NCBI RefSeq assembly: GCF_900110495.1
Contig: NZ_FODX01000005.1
Span: 1-64,000 of the forward strand
Source of the DNA: Nitrosovibrio sp. Nv6
Lineage (GTDB): Bacteria > Pseudomonadota > Gammaproteobacteria > Burkholderiales > Nitrosomonadaceae
Direction of reading: 5' to 3'
Length of the DNA stretch: 64,000 bases
Part shown: one piece after another, positions 43,225 through 55,414 of the stretch
Layout: each line of letters starts with the position of its first letter
Position numbering within the stretch: the stretch's first letter is position 1
Translations under genes and position numbers: made by a program
Notes under the pieces: generated by a model
The model's input: the letters and a program-made list of their open reading frames with translations, nothing else
Told to the model about the DNA's origin: nothing
Database searches by the model: none

Positions 43225-44769
43225 GTGAAATTTAGCATAAAAAGCGGGAACCCTGAGAAGCAGCGCAGTGCGTGCATCGTCGTGGGCGTATTCGAGCCAC
43301 GCAAATTGACAAAAGCCGCCGAAGCGATTGACAGGATCGCCGATGGGTATATCAAAGGCATATTGCGTAGCGGCGACATGGAAGGCAAGGCGGGCTCTGC
43401 ACTGGTGCTGCATGGCGTACCGAATACCTTGTGCGAGCGGGTTCTGCTGGTAGGGCTTGGCAAGGAACAGGAATTCAGCGATAAAACATATCGCGATGCG
43501 GTACGCACTACTTTCAAGACATTGCACGAAACCGGCGCTACGGACGCGACGCTTTTCTTGACGGAAGTTGATGTAAAAAATCGTGACACTGCGTGGAAAG
43601 TCTCACAGACCGCAATCGTCGCGATGGAGAGTGCTTATCGCTTCGATCGGCTCAAAAGCAAAGTCGAAGACAACAAACCGCATCTGCGCAAAGTCACCCT
43701 GGCCACCATGAATATGAGCCCCGGCGCGGAGTTGACCGCCAGCGAAGAAGCGCTGCAGCAGGGACTCGCTATCGCCGACGGCATGAATCTGGCCAAAGAT
43801 CTGGGAAATCTTGCGCCCAACATCTGTACCCCAACCTATCTGGCGGAGCAGGCGTCGGATATTGCCAGGACTCATAAGCTCAAAGCCACTATCCTGGAGC
43901 AGAAGGACATGGAAAAGCTGGGCATGGGGGCATTGCTGGCGGTTGCCCGCGGCAGCCGCCAGCCCGCCAAGCTGATCGTACTGGAATACTGGGGGCAAGC
44001 AAAAGGGGAGAAAAAGGAGAAAAAGGGAAAGCCTGTTGTGCTGGTGGGCAAGGGCGTCACTTTTGATACTGGCGGCATTTCCTTGAAGCCCGCGGCGGAA
44101 ATGGATGAAATGAAGTACGACATGTGCGGCGCAGCCAGCGTACTTGGCACGATTACAGCAGTTGTGAAAATGGGCCTGCCGATCAACTTGATCGGCATCA
44201 TTCCGACCACCGAAAACATGCCCGGTGGCAACGCTACCAAGCCTGGTGACGTCGTTACCAGTATGTCAGGGCAAACTATAGAAATTCTCAATACCGATGC
44301 TGAAGGACGGCTAATCCTTTGTGATGCGTTGGCATATGCTGAGCGTTATGAACCGGAAACCGTAATCGATATTGCCACCCTTACCGGCGCCTGTGTCATT
44401 GCGCTCGGCCATGTCGCTTCGGGTCTGCTCAGCCCTGATGAAGAGCTGGCGGAGGAACTGCTGGACGCCTCCACACGTGCCGCGGATCGCGCGTGGCGCC
44501 TGCCCTTGTGGGATGAGTACCAGGAGCAATTGAAAAGTAATTTTGCCGATATGGGCAATATTGGGGGACGCGCGGCCGGAACCATTACCGCTGCCTGCTT
44601 TCTGTCGCGTTTTACCAAGAAATATCGATGGGCCCACCTGGATGTAGCGGGAACCGCCTGGAAATCCGGCAAGGAAAAGGGCGCGACAGGCCGGCCCGTG
44701 CCGCTGCTAACGCAGTTTCTAATAGGACGAGCCAGGAAAAAAACGCCTCCTGGAAATAAACCGGCATGA
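43225..44769 (+). CDS. pepA: Leucyl aminopeptidase (M17 family)
   Basis: 514 residues from the GTG at 43225, with AAGGAG 6 bases ahead; a second GTG at 43210 is less well placed. The metal and catalytic residues lie in VGKGVTFDTGGISLKPA, KYDMCGAASVLG and NTDAEGRLILCDALAYAE, the M17 signature. In E. coli PepA is also a DNA-binding cofactor of Xer recombination at cer; xerD happens to be nearby. holC follows with a 4-base overlap. Confidence 0.95.
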   Translation: MKFSIKSGNPEKQRSACIVVGVFEPRKLTKAAEAIDRIADGYIKGILRSGDMEGKAGSALVLHGVPNTLCERVLLVGLGKEQEFSDKTYRDAVRTTFKTLHETGATDATLFLTEVDVKNRDTAWKVSQTAIVAMESAYRFDRLKSKVEDNKPHLRKVTLATMNMSPGAELTASEEALQQGLAIADGMNLAKDLGNLAPNICTPTYLAEQASDIARTHKLKATILEQKDMEKLGMGALLAVARGSRQPAKLIVLEYWGQAKGEKKEKKGKPVVLVGKGVTFDTGGISLKPAAEMDEMKYDMCGAASVLGTITAVVKMGLPINLIGIIPTTENMPGGNATKPGDVVTSMSGQTIEILNTDAEGRLILCDALAYAERYEPETVIDIATLTGACVIALGHVASGLLSPDEELAEELLDASTRAADRAWRLPLWDEYQEQLKSNFADMGNIGGRAAGTITAACFLSRFTKKYRWAHLDVAGTAWKSGKEKGATGRPVPLLTQFLIGRARKKTPPGNKPA

Positions 44770-45185
44770 CGGAAATCGACTTCTACTCTGGCGGCGACAA
44801 ACTTCACACTGCTTGCCGCCTTGTCGCCAAGGCAGTGCGCAAGGGCCTCAAGGTAATGATTTACACGTCGGACACATCAATTGTCGAGCGGCTCGATAAG
44901 CTGTTGTGGACTTTTTCCTCGATTGATTTCATCCCTCACTGCCATGCGGACGACAAGCTGGCTGATATGACTCCGGTCATACTTGCCGACAAGGCTACGA
45001 AACTTCCACATGATGACGTGTTGCTCAACCTCGACGTTGAAAGCCCGTCTTTCTTCAGCCGCTTCAAGCGTTTGATCGAAATAGCTGGAACTACACCAGA
45101 AGATACGGAGGCGGCACGCAAGCGCTACCGCTTCTACCAGGACCGGGGATACCAAATCCGCCATCACAACCTGGGAGCAGCGTAA
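44766..45185 (+). CDS. holC: DNA polymerase III chi subunit
   Basis: 139 residues starting MTEIDFYSGGDKLHTACRLV, typical of chi. Links the clamp loader to single-strand binding protein. The pepA-holC-valS order is a standard proteobacterial arrangement; the ATG overlaps the pepA stop (ATGA). Confidence 0.92.
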   Translation: MTEIDFYSGGDKLHTACRLVAKAVRKGLKVMIYTSDTSIVERLDKLLWTFSSIDFIPHCHADDKLADMTPVILADKATKLPHDDVLLNLDVESPSFFSRFKRLIEIAGTTPEDTEAARKRYRFYQDRGYQIRHHNLGAA

Positions 45186-45278
45186 TCAACACAGGCTCAA
45201 AAACAGGATCTCAGGCACTCTTCAAGCTGGAATTTCACCCTCCTCCATCTCACGTATTTCTCAAATCCGGGGACTTTC

Positions 45279-45653
45279 ATGACAAATAACAGCGATGAAG
45301 CGCCGTCAGAACCCGAGTATGATGAAATCCTGCGCAAGCTGGACGCCTTGTTACGCAAGCACCAGAGCAGGTCTTCCGCCTCCGCACCGGTTGAAGCAAA
45401 TGATGGCTTGGGTTCTCTTCCACCCTCCTTTTCCGGAGCACTGGATCAGACATCACTGAGCGCGGCCGATAATATACCTACGCTTAATGAAATAGTATAT
45501 GTGACACCACCTATGCTATCACCACAGTCTGATATTACCCTCCTGCTGGAGCAAGTCCTGGATTCCGCGCTCAAGGACGCTGGGATTGATCTGGAAGCCG
45601 GAGCACGCAAAGCATTGGTCCAGGCGCTGGAATCCCACTTATTCGGTCTTTGA
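45279..45653 (+). CDS. Conserved hypothetical protein between holC and valS
   Basis: 124 residues, acidic and without membrane segments. An N-terminal helix (EYDEILRKLDALLRKHQSR), a Ser/Pro-rich middle and a C-terminal helical part (LLLEQVLDSALKDAGIDLEA then ALVQALESHL). Proteins of this kind are seen at this place in betaproteobacteria; no function is known to me. GGGG lies 9 bases ahead of the ATG. Confidence 0.75.
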   Translation: MTNNSDEAPSEPEYDEILRKLDALLRKHQSRSSASAPVEANDGLGSLPPSFSGALDQTSLSAADNIPTLNEIVYVTPPMLSPQSDITLLLEQVLDSALKDAGIDLEAGARKALVQALESHLFGL

Positions 45654-45770
45654 TCGCGTTGTCAGCCATCGCCCGTATCGAAATTCATAACTTTCAAAGA
45701 GCTCCCGCAATTCCAGAATAAGTATCTCCGAGTCCACAATAGTCCTGCCGCCTGTCTCTGCGCCTTCCGC

Positions 45771-45776
45771 TATAAT
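45771..45776 (+). promoter_or_regulatory. Possible -10 element of valS
   Basis: A perfect TATAAT 32 bases before the valS ATG, in the context GCTATAATTGCC. No good -35 stands upstream, so this is weak. Confidence 0.3.
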
Positions 45777-45807
45777 TGCCGGTTTCCGGCCATCCCGATC
45801 AGTATCC

Positions 45808-48735
45808 ATGCAACTCGAAAAAAGCTTTAATCCCCGCGAGATCGAAGGCCGCTGGTATTCGCGATGGGAATCCGCCGGCTATTTCAAATTCATGCCCGGC
45901 GAAACAGCCGCGGGCACAGTTCCCGCCTATTGCATTATGCTGCCTCCGCCCAACGTAACTGGCACGCTGCATATGGGGCATGCTTTTCAGCACACTTTGA
46001 TGGACGCGCTGACGCGTTATCACCGCATGTGCGGCGACAATACCCTCTGGCAACCAGGTACTGACCATGCCGGGATTGCTACCCAGATCGTAGTGGAACG
46101 CCAACTGGATCAACAAAACATCGACCGCCGCGATCTGGGACGCGAAGAATTTCTCAAGCGGGTGTGGCAATGGAAGGCGGAGTCCGGCTCTACCATTAGC
46201 CGGCAGATGAGGCGATTAGGTGCCTCCTGCGACTGGTCGCGCGAACGCTTCACCATGGATGCGGAATTATCCCGAGCGGTTACCGAGGTTTTTGTGCGGC
46301 TTTATCGCGATGGCCTCATCTATCGCGGCAAACGCCTGGTGAACTGGGACCCAGTGCTGCAAACCGCCGTTTCCGATCTGGAAGTGGTATCGGTGGAGGA
46401 AGATGGATCTCTCTGGCATATTTTGTACCCGCTCGAGAAGGAGAATAAGGCAGGGATGGATCCGGAGGAAACGGAGCCAGAAGGATTGATTGTCGCCACG
46501 ACCCGTCCCGAAACCATGCTGGGCGATATGGCAATCGCGGTGCATCCGGATGATGCGCGATACCGGCACCTGATAGGACGCCATGTGCGTCTTCCCTTGT
46601 GCGAACGAAGCATTCCCGTAATTGCCGACTCCTATGCCGATCCGGAATTTGGTACAGGTTGTGTAAAAATCACCCCTGCCCATGATTTCAATGACTATCA
46701 GGTAGGACAACGACACAAACTCGTTCCGCTCAACATCCTTACACCGGATGGAAAGATCAATGATCTTGCGCCTGCGGAGTATCAGGGGCTGGATCGTTTC
46801 GACGCCCGCAAGAAAATTATCGCGGATCTGAAAGCGCACGGTCTCCTGGTTGAAACCAGGGCCCATAAACTGATGGTGCCGCGCGGCGACCGGACCCACG
46901 CAGTGATCGAGCCTATGCTTACCGATCAATGGTATGTTGCAATGGAAGGCATGGCGAAGCGTGGACTGGAAGCAGTGGCGGGCGGCGGGGTTAAATTCAT
47001 TCCTGAAAACTGGAGCCACGTTTACAACCAATGGCTGGAAAACATTCAGGACTGGTGCATTTCTCGCCAACTATGGTGGGGACACCGCATTCCGGCCTGG
47101 TATGACGATGAGGGCAACATCTACGTAGCTAAAACCGAAAAAGACGCGTACGAGCAGTATTTCGAGCATCTGAAGAATGATGCCGGGCGCCAACTCACAC
47201 GCGACAAGATTCTGGTTTTTAATACACTTGTTGAAATCTCCGAGGAGATTGAGCAAGTCGTAAAGTATTGCGGAATTCCTCCTCTGCGCCAGGATGAAGA
47301 TGTTCTCGATACCTGGTTTTCGTCCGCCCTATGGCCATTTTCCACGCTCGGCTGGCCCGAGGAAACATCGGAACTGAGGACGTTTCTGCCGACCTCGGTT
47401 CTGGTCACCGGCTTCGACATCATTTTCTTCTGGGTAGCACGCATGGTGATGATGTCGCTCTATTTCACCGGCAAGGTGCCGTTCGAGGAGGTATATATAA
47501 CGGGCCTGATACGCGATGCGGAAGGCCACAAGATGAGTAAATCCAAGGGAAATGTGCTGGACCCGCTGGACCTCATCGACGGCATCGCCTTGCCGGATCT
47601 GATTTCCAAGCGTATCACCGGCTTGATGAATCCCGGACAGGCCGAATCTATCGAAAAAATCACGCGGAAACACTTCCCCGAGGGTATTCCTGCGTTCGGC
47701 GCCGATGCCCTGCGTTTTACGTTCGCCAGTCTCGCCTCCCATGGCCGCGACATAAAATTTGATATGCAGCGCTGCGAGGGTTATCGCAATTTCTGTAACA
47801 AGCTGTGGAATGCGACCCGATATGTGCTGATGAACTGTGAAGGCAAAGATACGGGGTTGACAGAATCAAAACCATTGGAATATTGCGATGCTGATAACTG
47901 GATCATCAGTCGCTTGCAAATGGCAGAAAGCACGATAGCCCAGGCTTATCGCGATTACCGCTTCGATACCGCGGCACGGGAAATCTATGAATTTGTTTGG
48001 GATGAGTATTGTGACTGGTATCTGGAGTTCGCCAAGGTACAGTTGAATAACGGCAATGACGCAGTACAGCGCGCCACCCGCCGCACCCTCGCACGGGTAT
48101 TGGAAACCATATTGCGGCTTGCCCATCCCATCATTCCCTTCATTACTGAAGAATTGTGGCAGAGCATCGCCCCGCTTGCCGGCACGCAAGGCGCGAGCAT
48201 CATGTTGCAGCCGTATCCCAAAGCTGATCTAGGGAAAATAGATGAAGACGCAACCCGCCGTATCGTTGCACTCAAGGAAATGATCAATGCCTGCCGGACG
48301 CTGCGCGGCGAAATGAATTTGTCTCCAGCACTACGGGTTCCACTGCTGGCTGCGGGCAATGAGCAAACTCTTACCACCTTTTCCCCCTACCTCACAGCGC
48401 TGGCTAAATTATCAGGCCTTGAAATCATGCAGGACAGCTTGCCTCATGCCGAAGCGCCGGTAGCGATCGTCGGCGAATTCAGGTTGATGCTGAAAATTGA
48501 GGTAAATATTGATACGGAACGCGCCCGGCTGATCAAGGAGATTGCTCGTATTGAAGGCGAAATCACCAAGGCGGAAATCAAGCTGACCAATGGCAACTTT
48601 GTCGAACGTGCTCCGGCCAGGGTGGTGGACCAGGAAAAAGAACGGCTGGCCAATTTTTGTGCGACGCTTGGGAAACTGAAAGAGCAACTACTGAAACTGG
48701 ACAACTTGAAACCTTTAGACGGGCTCCCAAGCTAA
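45808..48735 (+). CDS. valS: Valyl-tRNA synthetase
   Basis: 975 residues, a class I synthetase. The HIGH motif is [12 protein letters not shown] near residue 50, the KMSKS motif is [15 protein letters not shown] near residue 573, and an editing domain ([18 protein letters not shown]) lies between them. The C-terminal coiled coil that holds the tRNA is present ([20 protein letters not shown]). Confidence 0.97.
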   Translation: MQLEKSFNPREIEGRWYSRWESAGYFKFMPGETAAGTVPAYCIMLPPPNVTGTLHMGHAFQHTLMDALTRYHRMCGDNTLWQPGTDHAGIATQIVVERQLDQQNIDRRDLGREEFLKRVWQWKAESGSTISRQMRRLGASCDWSRERFTMDAELSRAVTEVFVRLYRDGLIYRGKRLVNWDPVLQTAVSDLEVVSVEEDGSLWHILYPLEKENKAGMDPEETEPEGLIVATTRPETMLGDMAIAVHPDDARYRHLIGRHVRLPLCERSIPVIADSYADPEFGTGCVKITPAHDFNDYQVGQRHKLVPLNILTPDGKINDLAPAEYQGLDRFDARKKIIADLKAHGLLVETRAHKLMVPRGDRTHAVIEPMLTDQWYVAMEGMAKRGLEAVAGGGVKFIPENWSHVYNQWLENIQDWCISRQLWWGHRIPAWYDDEGNIYVAKTEKDAYEQYFEHLKNDAGRQLTRDKILVFNTLVEISEEIEQVVKYCGIPPLRQDEDVLDTWFSSALWPFSTLGWPEETSELRTFLPTSVLVTGFDIIFFWVARMVMMSLYFTGKVPFEEVYITGLIRDAEGHKMSKSKGNVLDPLDLIDGIALPDLISKRITGLMNPGQAESIEKITRKHFPEGIPAFGADALRFTFASLASHGRDIKFDMQRCEGYRNFCNKLWNATRYVLMNCEGKDTGLTESKPLEYCDADNWIISRLQMAESTIAQAYRDYRFDTAAREIYEFVWDEYCDWYLEFAKVQLNNGNDAVQRATRRTLARVLETILRLAHPIIPFITEELWQSIAPLAGTQGASIMLQPYPKADLGKIDEDATRRIVALKEMINACRTLRGEMNLSPALRVPLLAAGNEQTLTTFSPYLTALAKLSGLEIMQDSLPHAEAPVAIVGEFRLMLKIEVNIDTERARLIKEIARIEGEITKAEIKLTNGNFVERAPARVVDQEKERLANFCATLGKLKEQLLKLDNLKPLDGLPS

Positions 48736-49784
<1,049 letters not shown>

Positions 49785-49990
49785 CTTCAGTCAAAACTCC
49801 TGGCGGGCTCAAGCTTCATGGTATCACCGCCGTTTTAATTCGCGAACAGAGCAATGCCGAAGCGGCAGGAGTTCCAATATTGCCGTGTGAATGATGGCGC
49901 GCCCGACTTTAGCGCCATGGGAGAAAGTGCGCGGGCGTATTGGCTAGTGCAATAAAAGGAAGAAAGGATTTAGATAATCAGGGGAGAAAA

Positions 49991-51250
49991 ATGGCAGCAA
50001 AAAATGCTTTTTATGCTCAGTCCGGCGGAGTTACCGCCGTCATAAATGCCTCTGCCGCCGGCGTCATCGAAACCGCGCGCCAGCAAGAGGGAAAGATAGG
50101 CAAGATTTATGCGGGCCGCAACGGTATCATTGGCGCCCTTACCGAAGATCTGATCGATACGGGCGAAGATTCCGACGCGGCGATCCGGGCCTTGCGACAT
50201 ACTCCGTCAGGCGCGTTCGGGTCTTGCCGCTACAAGCTGAAGAGTCTTGAACAAAACCGGCGAGAGTACGAGCGTCTGATCGAAGTATTCAAAGCACATA
50301 ATATCGGTTACTTCTTCTATAACGGCGGAGGTGACTCAGCTGACACCTGCCTCAAGGTCTCCCAACTGGCCGGTACCCTGAGCTACCCCATCCAGGCCAT
50401 CCATGTACCGAAAACGGTAGATAACGACCTTCCCATCACAGACTGCTGCCCGGGCTTCGGCTCAGTCGCGAAATACATCGCGGTATCCACCCTGGAAGCA
50501 AGCTTTGACGTAGCCAGCATGTGTGCAACATCGACCAAGGTATTCGTGCTGGAAGTGATGGGTCGCCATGCCGGGTGGATCGCAGCGGCGGGAGGTTTGG
50601 CGTCCAGCAGCGACGGTGAAATTCCGATCGTCATCCTCTTTCCCGAGATCGCTTTCGACAAAGCGAAATTTATCGCCAAGGTGGACAGTTATGTCAAACA
50701 ATTCGGCTACTGCTCGGTAGTGGTATCCGAAGGCGTGAAGGGAGATGACGGGAAATTTCTCTCCGACCAGGGAGTTCGCGACGCTTTCGGGCATGCGCAG
50801 CTTGGCGGCGTAGCGCCTGTTGTGGCAAACATCGTCAAGGAGGAGCTCGGGCTGAAATACCACTGGGGCGTAGCGGACTATCTGCAACGGGCTGCGCGTC
50901 ATATCGCATCCGAAACCGATGTGGAGCAGGCTTATGCAATGGGCAAGGCTGCGGTGGAGTTCGCCGTCCAGGGGCACAATTCGGTAATGCCCACGATAGA
51001 GCGCATTTCGAATAAGCCATACAAGTGGAAAGTCGGCATGGCGCAGCTTTCTCAAGTCGCCAACGTTGAAAAGATGATGCCCGAGAATTTCATCAGCGAA
51101 GATGGTTTTGGCATCACCGACAAATGCCGCGAGTATCTCGCGCCGCTCATCCAGGGAGAAGATTATCCCCCTTACACGGATGGGTTACCGAACTACGTGC
51201 GGCTGAAGAATGTCGCAGTGGCGAAAAAACTCGGCGACTTCACGATTTGA
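49991..51250 (+). CDS. pfp: Pyrophosphate-dependent 6-phosphofructokinase
   Basis: 419 residues from the ATG at 49991 behind GGGGAG; an upstream in-frame GTG/TTG-type start at 49940 is less likely. Two positions that separate pyrophosphate from ATP enzymes favour pyrophosphate: FYNGGGDSADT, with Asp where ATP enzymes have Gly (GGDGS), and PKTVDNDLP, with Lys where ATP enzymes have Gly (PGTIDND). MGRHAGWIAAAGG binds fructose 6-phosphate. The reaction is reversible. The next gene is a membrane pyrophosphatase. Confidence 0.92.
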   Translation: MAAKNAFYAQSGGVTAVINASAAGVIETARQQEGKIGKIYAGRNGIIGALTEDLIDTGEDSDAAIRALRHTPSGAFGSCRYKLKSLEQNRREYERLIEVFKAHNIGYFFYNGGGDSADTCLKVSQLAGTLSYPIQAIHVPKTVDNDLPITDCCPGFGSVAKYIAVSTLEASFDVASMCATSTKVFVLEVMGRHAGWIAAAGGLASSSDGEIPIVILFPEIAFDKAKFIAKVDSYVKQFGYCSVVVSEGVKGDDGKFLSDQGVRDAFGHAQLGGVAPVVANIVKEELGLKYHWGVADYLQRAARHIASETDVEQAYAMGKAAVEFAVQGHNSVMPTIERISNKPYKWKVGMAQLSQVANVEKMMPENFISEDGFGITDKCREYLAPLIQGEDYPPYTDGLPNYVRLKNVAVAKKLGDFTI

Positions 51251-51339
51251 ATCCCTTCAGATCTGACGTAATTGAAAGCGCATAAGTAGTATTGGCAGCA
51301 TTGTTTACTTGATGTTTGGATACACCAACGGATGCTTCA

Positions 51340-51353
51340 CGCGGAATTCCGCG
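51340..51353. repeat. 14-bp palindrome upstream of hppA
   Basis: CGCGGAATTCCGCG is a perfect palindrome 55 bases before the hppA start. A possible operator; no regulator is known. Confidence 0.6.
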
Positions 51354-51407
51354 ATTGGAATTCCCGGTAGGTGTTCTTGGATAATCCGACTTTAACTGGA
51401 GATTTAA

Positions 51408-53441
51408 ATGGCTACTGGTTTAATCATCGCAATTGGCTGTGCGATGGCTGCGCTCCTCTACGGAGTGGTTTCGATAAGATGGATTGTGGCTTTGCCAACC
51501 GGCAACGAACGCATGCGCGATATCGCCGCTGCGATCCAGCAGGGTGCTTCGGCTTATCTGAATCGCCAATACACCACCATCAGCATAGTGGGCGTGATTC
51601 TGCTGATGGCCATTTTCATGGCACTGGGCTGGCAAACCGCAGTGGGCTTTGCCCTCGGTGCATTCCTGTCCGGCCTCACCGGATATATCGGCATGAACGT
51701 GTCTGTGCGCGCCAATGTACGTACTGCGGAAGCTGCTCGTCAAGGACTCAACGCCGCGCTTGATGTGGCATTCAAAGGCGGAGCCATCACTGGCATGCTA
51801 GTGGTGGGCCTGGGTCTGCTAGGCGTGGCCGGCTACTTTGCGGCGCTTACCGGCATGGGTGCTACCCAGGCGGAGGCAACTCATGCATTGGTCGGCGTGG
51901 CCTTCGGCAGTTCGCTGATTTCCATTTTTGCCCGTCTTGGCGGCGGTATTTTCACGAAGGGCGCCGACGTCGGCGCCGACCTCGTGGGCAAGGTCGAAGC
52001 CGGCATCCCTGAGGATGATCCGCGCAACCCGGCGGTGATTGCTGATAACGTCGGAGACAATGTCGGAGACTGTGCCGGTATGGCTGCGGACCTGTTTGAG
52101 ACTTACGCCGTTACCATTATCGCGACCATGCTGCTCGGCGGGTTGCTCATCACCGACGCTGGCCCGAATGCGGCGCTCTATCCGCTGGTGCTGGGCGGAG
52201 TCTCGATTATTGCCTCCATCATCGGCTGCTACTTCGTCAAGGCGCGTGAGGGCGGCAAGATCATGAATGCGCTTTATCGCGGGCTGGCGGTCGCCGGCGG
52301 ACTGGCGGCACTCGCCTACTATCCCATCACTACCATAATGCTGGGCGACGGCGTAATGATTGAGGGCAAGCTGGTTTCATCGACAAATCTGTATCTCGCC
52401 GGGTTGGTCGGCCTGGTCCTTACCGCTGCCATGGTCTGGATTACCGAGTATTACACCTCCACCGAGTACAAGCCGGTGCGGCATATCGCTGAAGCCTCCA
52501 GCACCGGCCATGGCACCAACGTGATTGCGGGCCTTGGCGTTTCCATGAAATCCACCGCGGCCCCGGTGCTGGTCGTTTGTCTCTCTATCTGGTGCACATA
52601 TGAGTTGGCAGGACTATATGGCATTGCCATTGCTGCCACGTCCATGCTGTCAATGGCCGGAATTATCGTGGCACTCGACGCCTACGGTCCGATTACCGAC
52701 AACGCCGGGGGCATCGCGGAAATGGCTGGCCTGCCGTCAGAGATACGGGATATTACCGATCCGCTGGATGCCGTGGGCAACACCACCAAGGCGGTGACAA
52801 AAGGTTACGCCATTGGCTCTGCCGGTCTGGCTGCGCTGGTGCTGTTTGCGGATTACACCCATGCGCTCGCCAGCGGCGGCAAATCGGTGAGTTTCGATTT
52901 ATCCGACCACATGGTGATCATCGGTTTGTTTCTGGGTGGGATGGTTCCCTACCTGTTCGGCGCCATGGCAATGGAAGCGGTCGGCCGTGCCGCGGGGTCC
53001 GTAGTGGTGGAAGTGCGCCGTCAGTTCAAGGAAATTCCCGGCATCATGGAAGGTACTGCCAAACCGGATTATTCCAGAGCAGTGGACATGGTAACAAGGG
53101 CGGCTATCAAGGAAATGATCCTTCCTTCGTTGCTGCCGGTAGCCGTGCCTCTGCTTGTCGGCCTCCTGCTTGGTCCGGTAGCCTTGGGCGGCGTTCTGAT
53201 TGGCGCCATCATCACGGGTATTTTTGTGGCAATTTCCATGACCGCCGGGGGCGGAGCCTGGGATAATGCCAAAAAATACATTGAAGACGGCAACTTCGGC
53301 GGAAAGGGCTCTGAAGCACATAAAGCGGCCGTCACAGGCGACACGGTCGGCGATCCCTATAAGGATACCGCCGGTCCCGCGATCAATCCGCTCATCAAGA
53401 TCATGAACATCGTCGCGTTACTGGTCGTACCGCTCCTGTAA
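51408..53441 (+). CDS. hppA: Membrane-bound proton-pumping pyrophosphatase
   Basis: 677 residues with about 16 membrane segments. The pyrophosphate-binding motif [20 protein letters not shown] (residues about 185-204) and [18 protein letters not shown] are intact, as is the C-terminal [20 protein letters not shown]. The segment [21 protein letters not shown] has Lys where potassium-dependent enzymes have Ala, which marks the potassium-independent class. It couples pyrophosphate hydrolysis to proton export, or the reverse. A terminator follows directly. Confidence 0.96.
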   Translation: MATGLIIAIGCAMAALLYGVVSIRWIVALPTGNERMRDIAAAIQQGASAYLNRQYTTISIVGVILLMAIFMALGWQTAVGFALGAFLSGLTGYIGMNVSVRANVRTAEAARQGLNAALDVAFKGGAITGMLVVGLGLLGVAGYFAALTGMGATQAEATHALVGVAFGSSLISIFARLGGGIFTKGADVGADLVGKVEAGIPEDDPRNPAVIADNVGDNVGDCAGMAADLFETYAVTIIATMLLGGLLITDAGPNAALYPLVLGGVSIIASIIGCYFVKAREGGKIMNALYRGLAVAGGLAALAYYPITTIMLGDGVMIEGKLVSSTNLYLAGLVGLVLTAAMVWITEYYTSTEYKPVRHIAEASSTGHGTNVIAGLGVSMKSTAAPVLVVCLSIWCTYELAGLYGIAIAATSMLSMAGIIVALDAYGPITDNAGGIAEMAGLPSEIRDITDPLDAVGNTTKAVTKGYAIGSAGLAALVLFADYTHALASGGKSVSFDLSDHMVIIGLFLGGMVPYLFGAMAMEAVGRAAGSVVVEVRRQFKEIPGIMEGTAKPDYSRAVDMVTRAAIKEMILPSLLPVAVPLLVGLLLGPVALGGVLIGAIITGIFVAISMTAGGGAWDNAKKYIEDGNFGGKGSEAHKAAVTGDTVGDPYKDTAGPAINPLIKIMNIVALLVVPLL

Positions 53442-53455
53442 ATTTGCACCTCCCA

Positions 53456-53493
53456 AAAGCACGCCTGGCAGTTCCGGCGTGCTTTGTTTTTTT
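53456..53493 (+). terminator. Intrinsic terminator of hppA
   Basis: Perfect 10-bp stem AAAGCACGCC (53456-53465) / GGCGTGCTTT (53476-53485), 10-base loop, then G and seven T. Confidence 0.93.
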
Positions 53494-53556
53494 CGGAGAT
53501 TAAATCTCCTTCATGTATCATCTGCACTCAATCTTTCCCCGATTCCAATATTCCTT

Positions 53557-53967
53557 ATGAATAACAAGATCAGTCTCACTCTTGCTGACGCCAAAATCGT
53601 CGCTGCGGCGGCGGAAGCGGAAGCCGGACGCAACAACTGGCCGGTTGTGATTGCCATTGTTGACGACGGCGCTCACCTGATTAGCCTGCTGCGCCTCGAC
53701 AACGCACAATTCGGGAGTATTGATGTCGCAATCCAGAAGGCACGTGCCGCCATTGCTTTTCGTCGCCCTACCAAGGTGTGGGAAGAACATATTACTGATG
53801 GTCGCATGCGTTATCTCGGCCTGCCCGGAACCCTGCCGATTGAAGGAGGCTTGCCCATCGTAGTGGATAGCCAGTTCGTAGGCGCTGTGGGGGTAAGCGG
53901 TGTGAGATCCCATGAGGATGCGCAAATTGCACAAGCGGGATTGGATGCGCTGCTGGGAAAGACCTGA
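53557..53967 (+). CDS. GlcG/HbpS-family protein (heme-binding-like)
   Basis: 136 residues from the ATG at 53557. Typical are LADAKIVAAAAEAEAGRNNW, VVIAIVDDGAHLI, the AIQKARAAIAF region and GGLPIVVDSQFVGAVGVSG. The GlcG/HbpS fold binds heme or degradation intermediates in some bacteria; its role here is unknown. No good ribosome binding site is seen. Transcription probably begins after the hppA terminator. Confidence 0.8.
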   Translation: MNNKISLTLADAKIVAAAAEAEAGRNNWPVVIAIVDDGAHLISLLRLDNAQFGSIDVAIQKARAAIAFRRPTKVWEEHITDGRMRYLGLPGTLPIEGGLPIVVDSQFVGAVGVSGVRSHEDAQIAQAGLDALLGKT

Positions 53968-54296
53968 AAAAAAGCTGTTTTTTGCCAGGCCCGGTTACTA
54001 CATGGGCTCCGGTGGGGCAGAAACAATGATTACCGGAATCAGCCTGGTCTCGGTGGTCCGGGATGAAAATCGCGACCAGACGCGTGCGCTGTCTGGCTGC
54101 AACTCCCGGTTTCTCTTCCATCGCGCCACCGCATACTGCACAATGTAGTGTGAGATCGGTGTTTCCCGCGTTCTCGTAAACCCTTCTCCGCACCGTCGCC
54201 TCCCCTTTTCTCATCGTCGCTATCCAACTTGAGGCTGAGTTAAGGTAGGATTGGGCTGCAAATCGATGAATGCCCTTACTGAGCCCTCAGGATTAT

Positions 54297-55355
54297 ATGA
54301 ATAACTCGGAGCTTCAACAAAAAACGTTTCTTCTCATGTTGATTGCCGTCTCCGTGGCATTCGTCTGGATTCTCTTGCCATTCTACGGCGCGGTATTCTG
54401 GGGCTCGGTTCTTGCCATTATATTTACCCCGTTTTATCGCCGGTTGCTGGCTGTCATGAAACATCGCCGAAACCTTGCCGCGATCACCACTCTATTGCTC
54501 TGTCTAATTGTGGTGATTCTCCCGATTACAATAATGACAATTTCAATGCTGCAGGAAGGCGTAGTTGTCTACCAGAGGATTCGATCAGGAGAATTGAATT
54601 TCGGCGCATATTTTCAACAGATCATGAACGCCTTACCGCCCTGGCTAGTCAATCTGCTGGACCGCTCCGGACTCACAAATATTTCCGAACTGCAGGAGAT
54701 GCTGTCAACCGGCGTTTTGCAGGGCAGTCAATTTGTCGCAATGCACGCGCTTAGCATCGGCCAGAATACTTTTGAATTCGTTGTCAGTTTCGGCATCATG
54801 CTGTACCTGCTTTTTTTCCTGCTGCGCGACGGCGCCGCGCTCTCGTCGAAGATCAAGCAAGCCATACCGCTGAGCATGGAGCATAAGCGGCATCTGTTCG
54901 GAAAATTCACTACTGTTATTCGCGCCACGGTAAAAGGCAACGTTGTCGTTGCCGCAATTCAGGGCGCACTGGGTGGCGTGATGTTTTCGTTTCTCGGCAT
55001 TCAGGGAGCACTGCTATGGGGCTTCGTGATGGCCTTTCTTTCCCTGATACCAGCGGTTGGAGCCGGGCTGATATGGTTGCCGGTCGCAATCTATTTTCTG
55101 GTTACCGGCGCTATTTGGCAGGGCGCTGTCCTCATCGGCTTCGGCGTGTTTGTAATTGGGCTCGTCGATAACCTTTTACGACCCGTACTCGTCGGGCGGG
55201 ACACCAGAATCCCCGACTATGTGATCCTCATCTCCACGCTCGGAGGCCTCGTTCTTTTCGGCCTTAACGGTTTCGTTATCGGGCCGGTCATCGCAGCGCT
55301 GTTCATTGCTGCATGGGATCTCTTTTCTTCGTCGACGGAAGCACCCGTGGATTGA
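54297..55355 (+). CDS. AI-2E family transporter (PerM/YdiK-like permease)
   Basis: 352 residues from the ATG at 54297 (AGGA just ahead); an ATG nine codons earlier is possible. Hydrophobic segments near the start (FLLMLIAVSVAFVWILLPF), middle and end, with the family core GALGGVMFSFLGIQGALLWG, SLIPAVGAGLIWLPVAIYFL and the C-terminal VLVGRDTRIPDYVILISTLG. Members export small molecules or ions; the substrate is unknown. Confidence 0.88.
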   Translation: MNNSELQQKTFLLMLIAVSVAFVWILLPFYGAVFWGSVLAIIFTPFYRRLLAVMKHRRNLAAITTLLLCLIVVILPITIMTISMLQEGVVVYQRIRSGELNFGAYFQQIMNALPPWLVNLLDRSGLTNISELQEMLSTGVLQGSQFVAMHALSIGQNTFEFVVSFGIMLYLLFFLLRDGAALSSKIKQAIPLSMEHKRHLFGKFTTVIRATVKGNVVVAAIQGALGGVMFSFLGIQGALLWGFVMAFLSLIPAVGAGLIWLPVAIYFLVTGAIWQGAVLIGFGVFVIGLVDNLLRPVLVGRDTRIPDYVILISTLGGLVLFGLNGFVIGPVIAALFIAAWDLFSSSTEAPVD

Positions 55356-55414
55356 CCGGAACGCGCGCCTTGGCTCGTGTTGGAGTCAAACAGTACGTAC
55401 ATCAAGTCCGTATA

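Noticed and set aside
53792..54214. Minus-strand open frames opposite the GlcG-like gene
   Set aside because: They overlap a better-supported gene and have no recognisable motifs.
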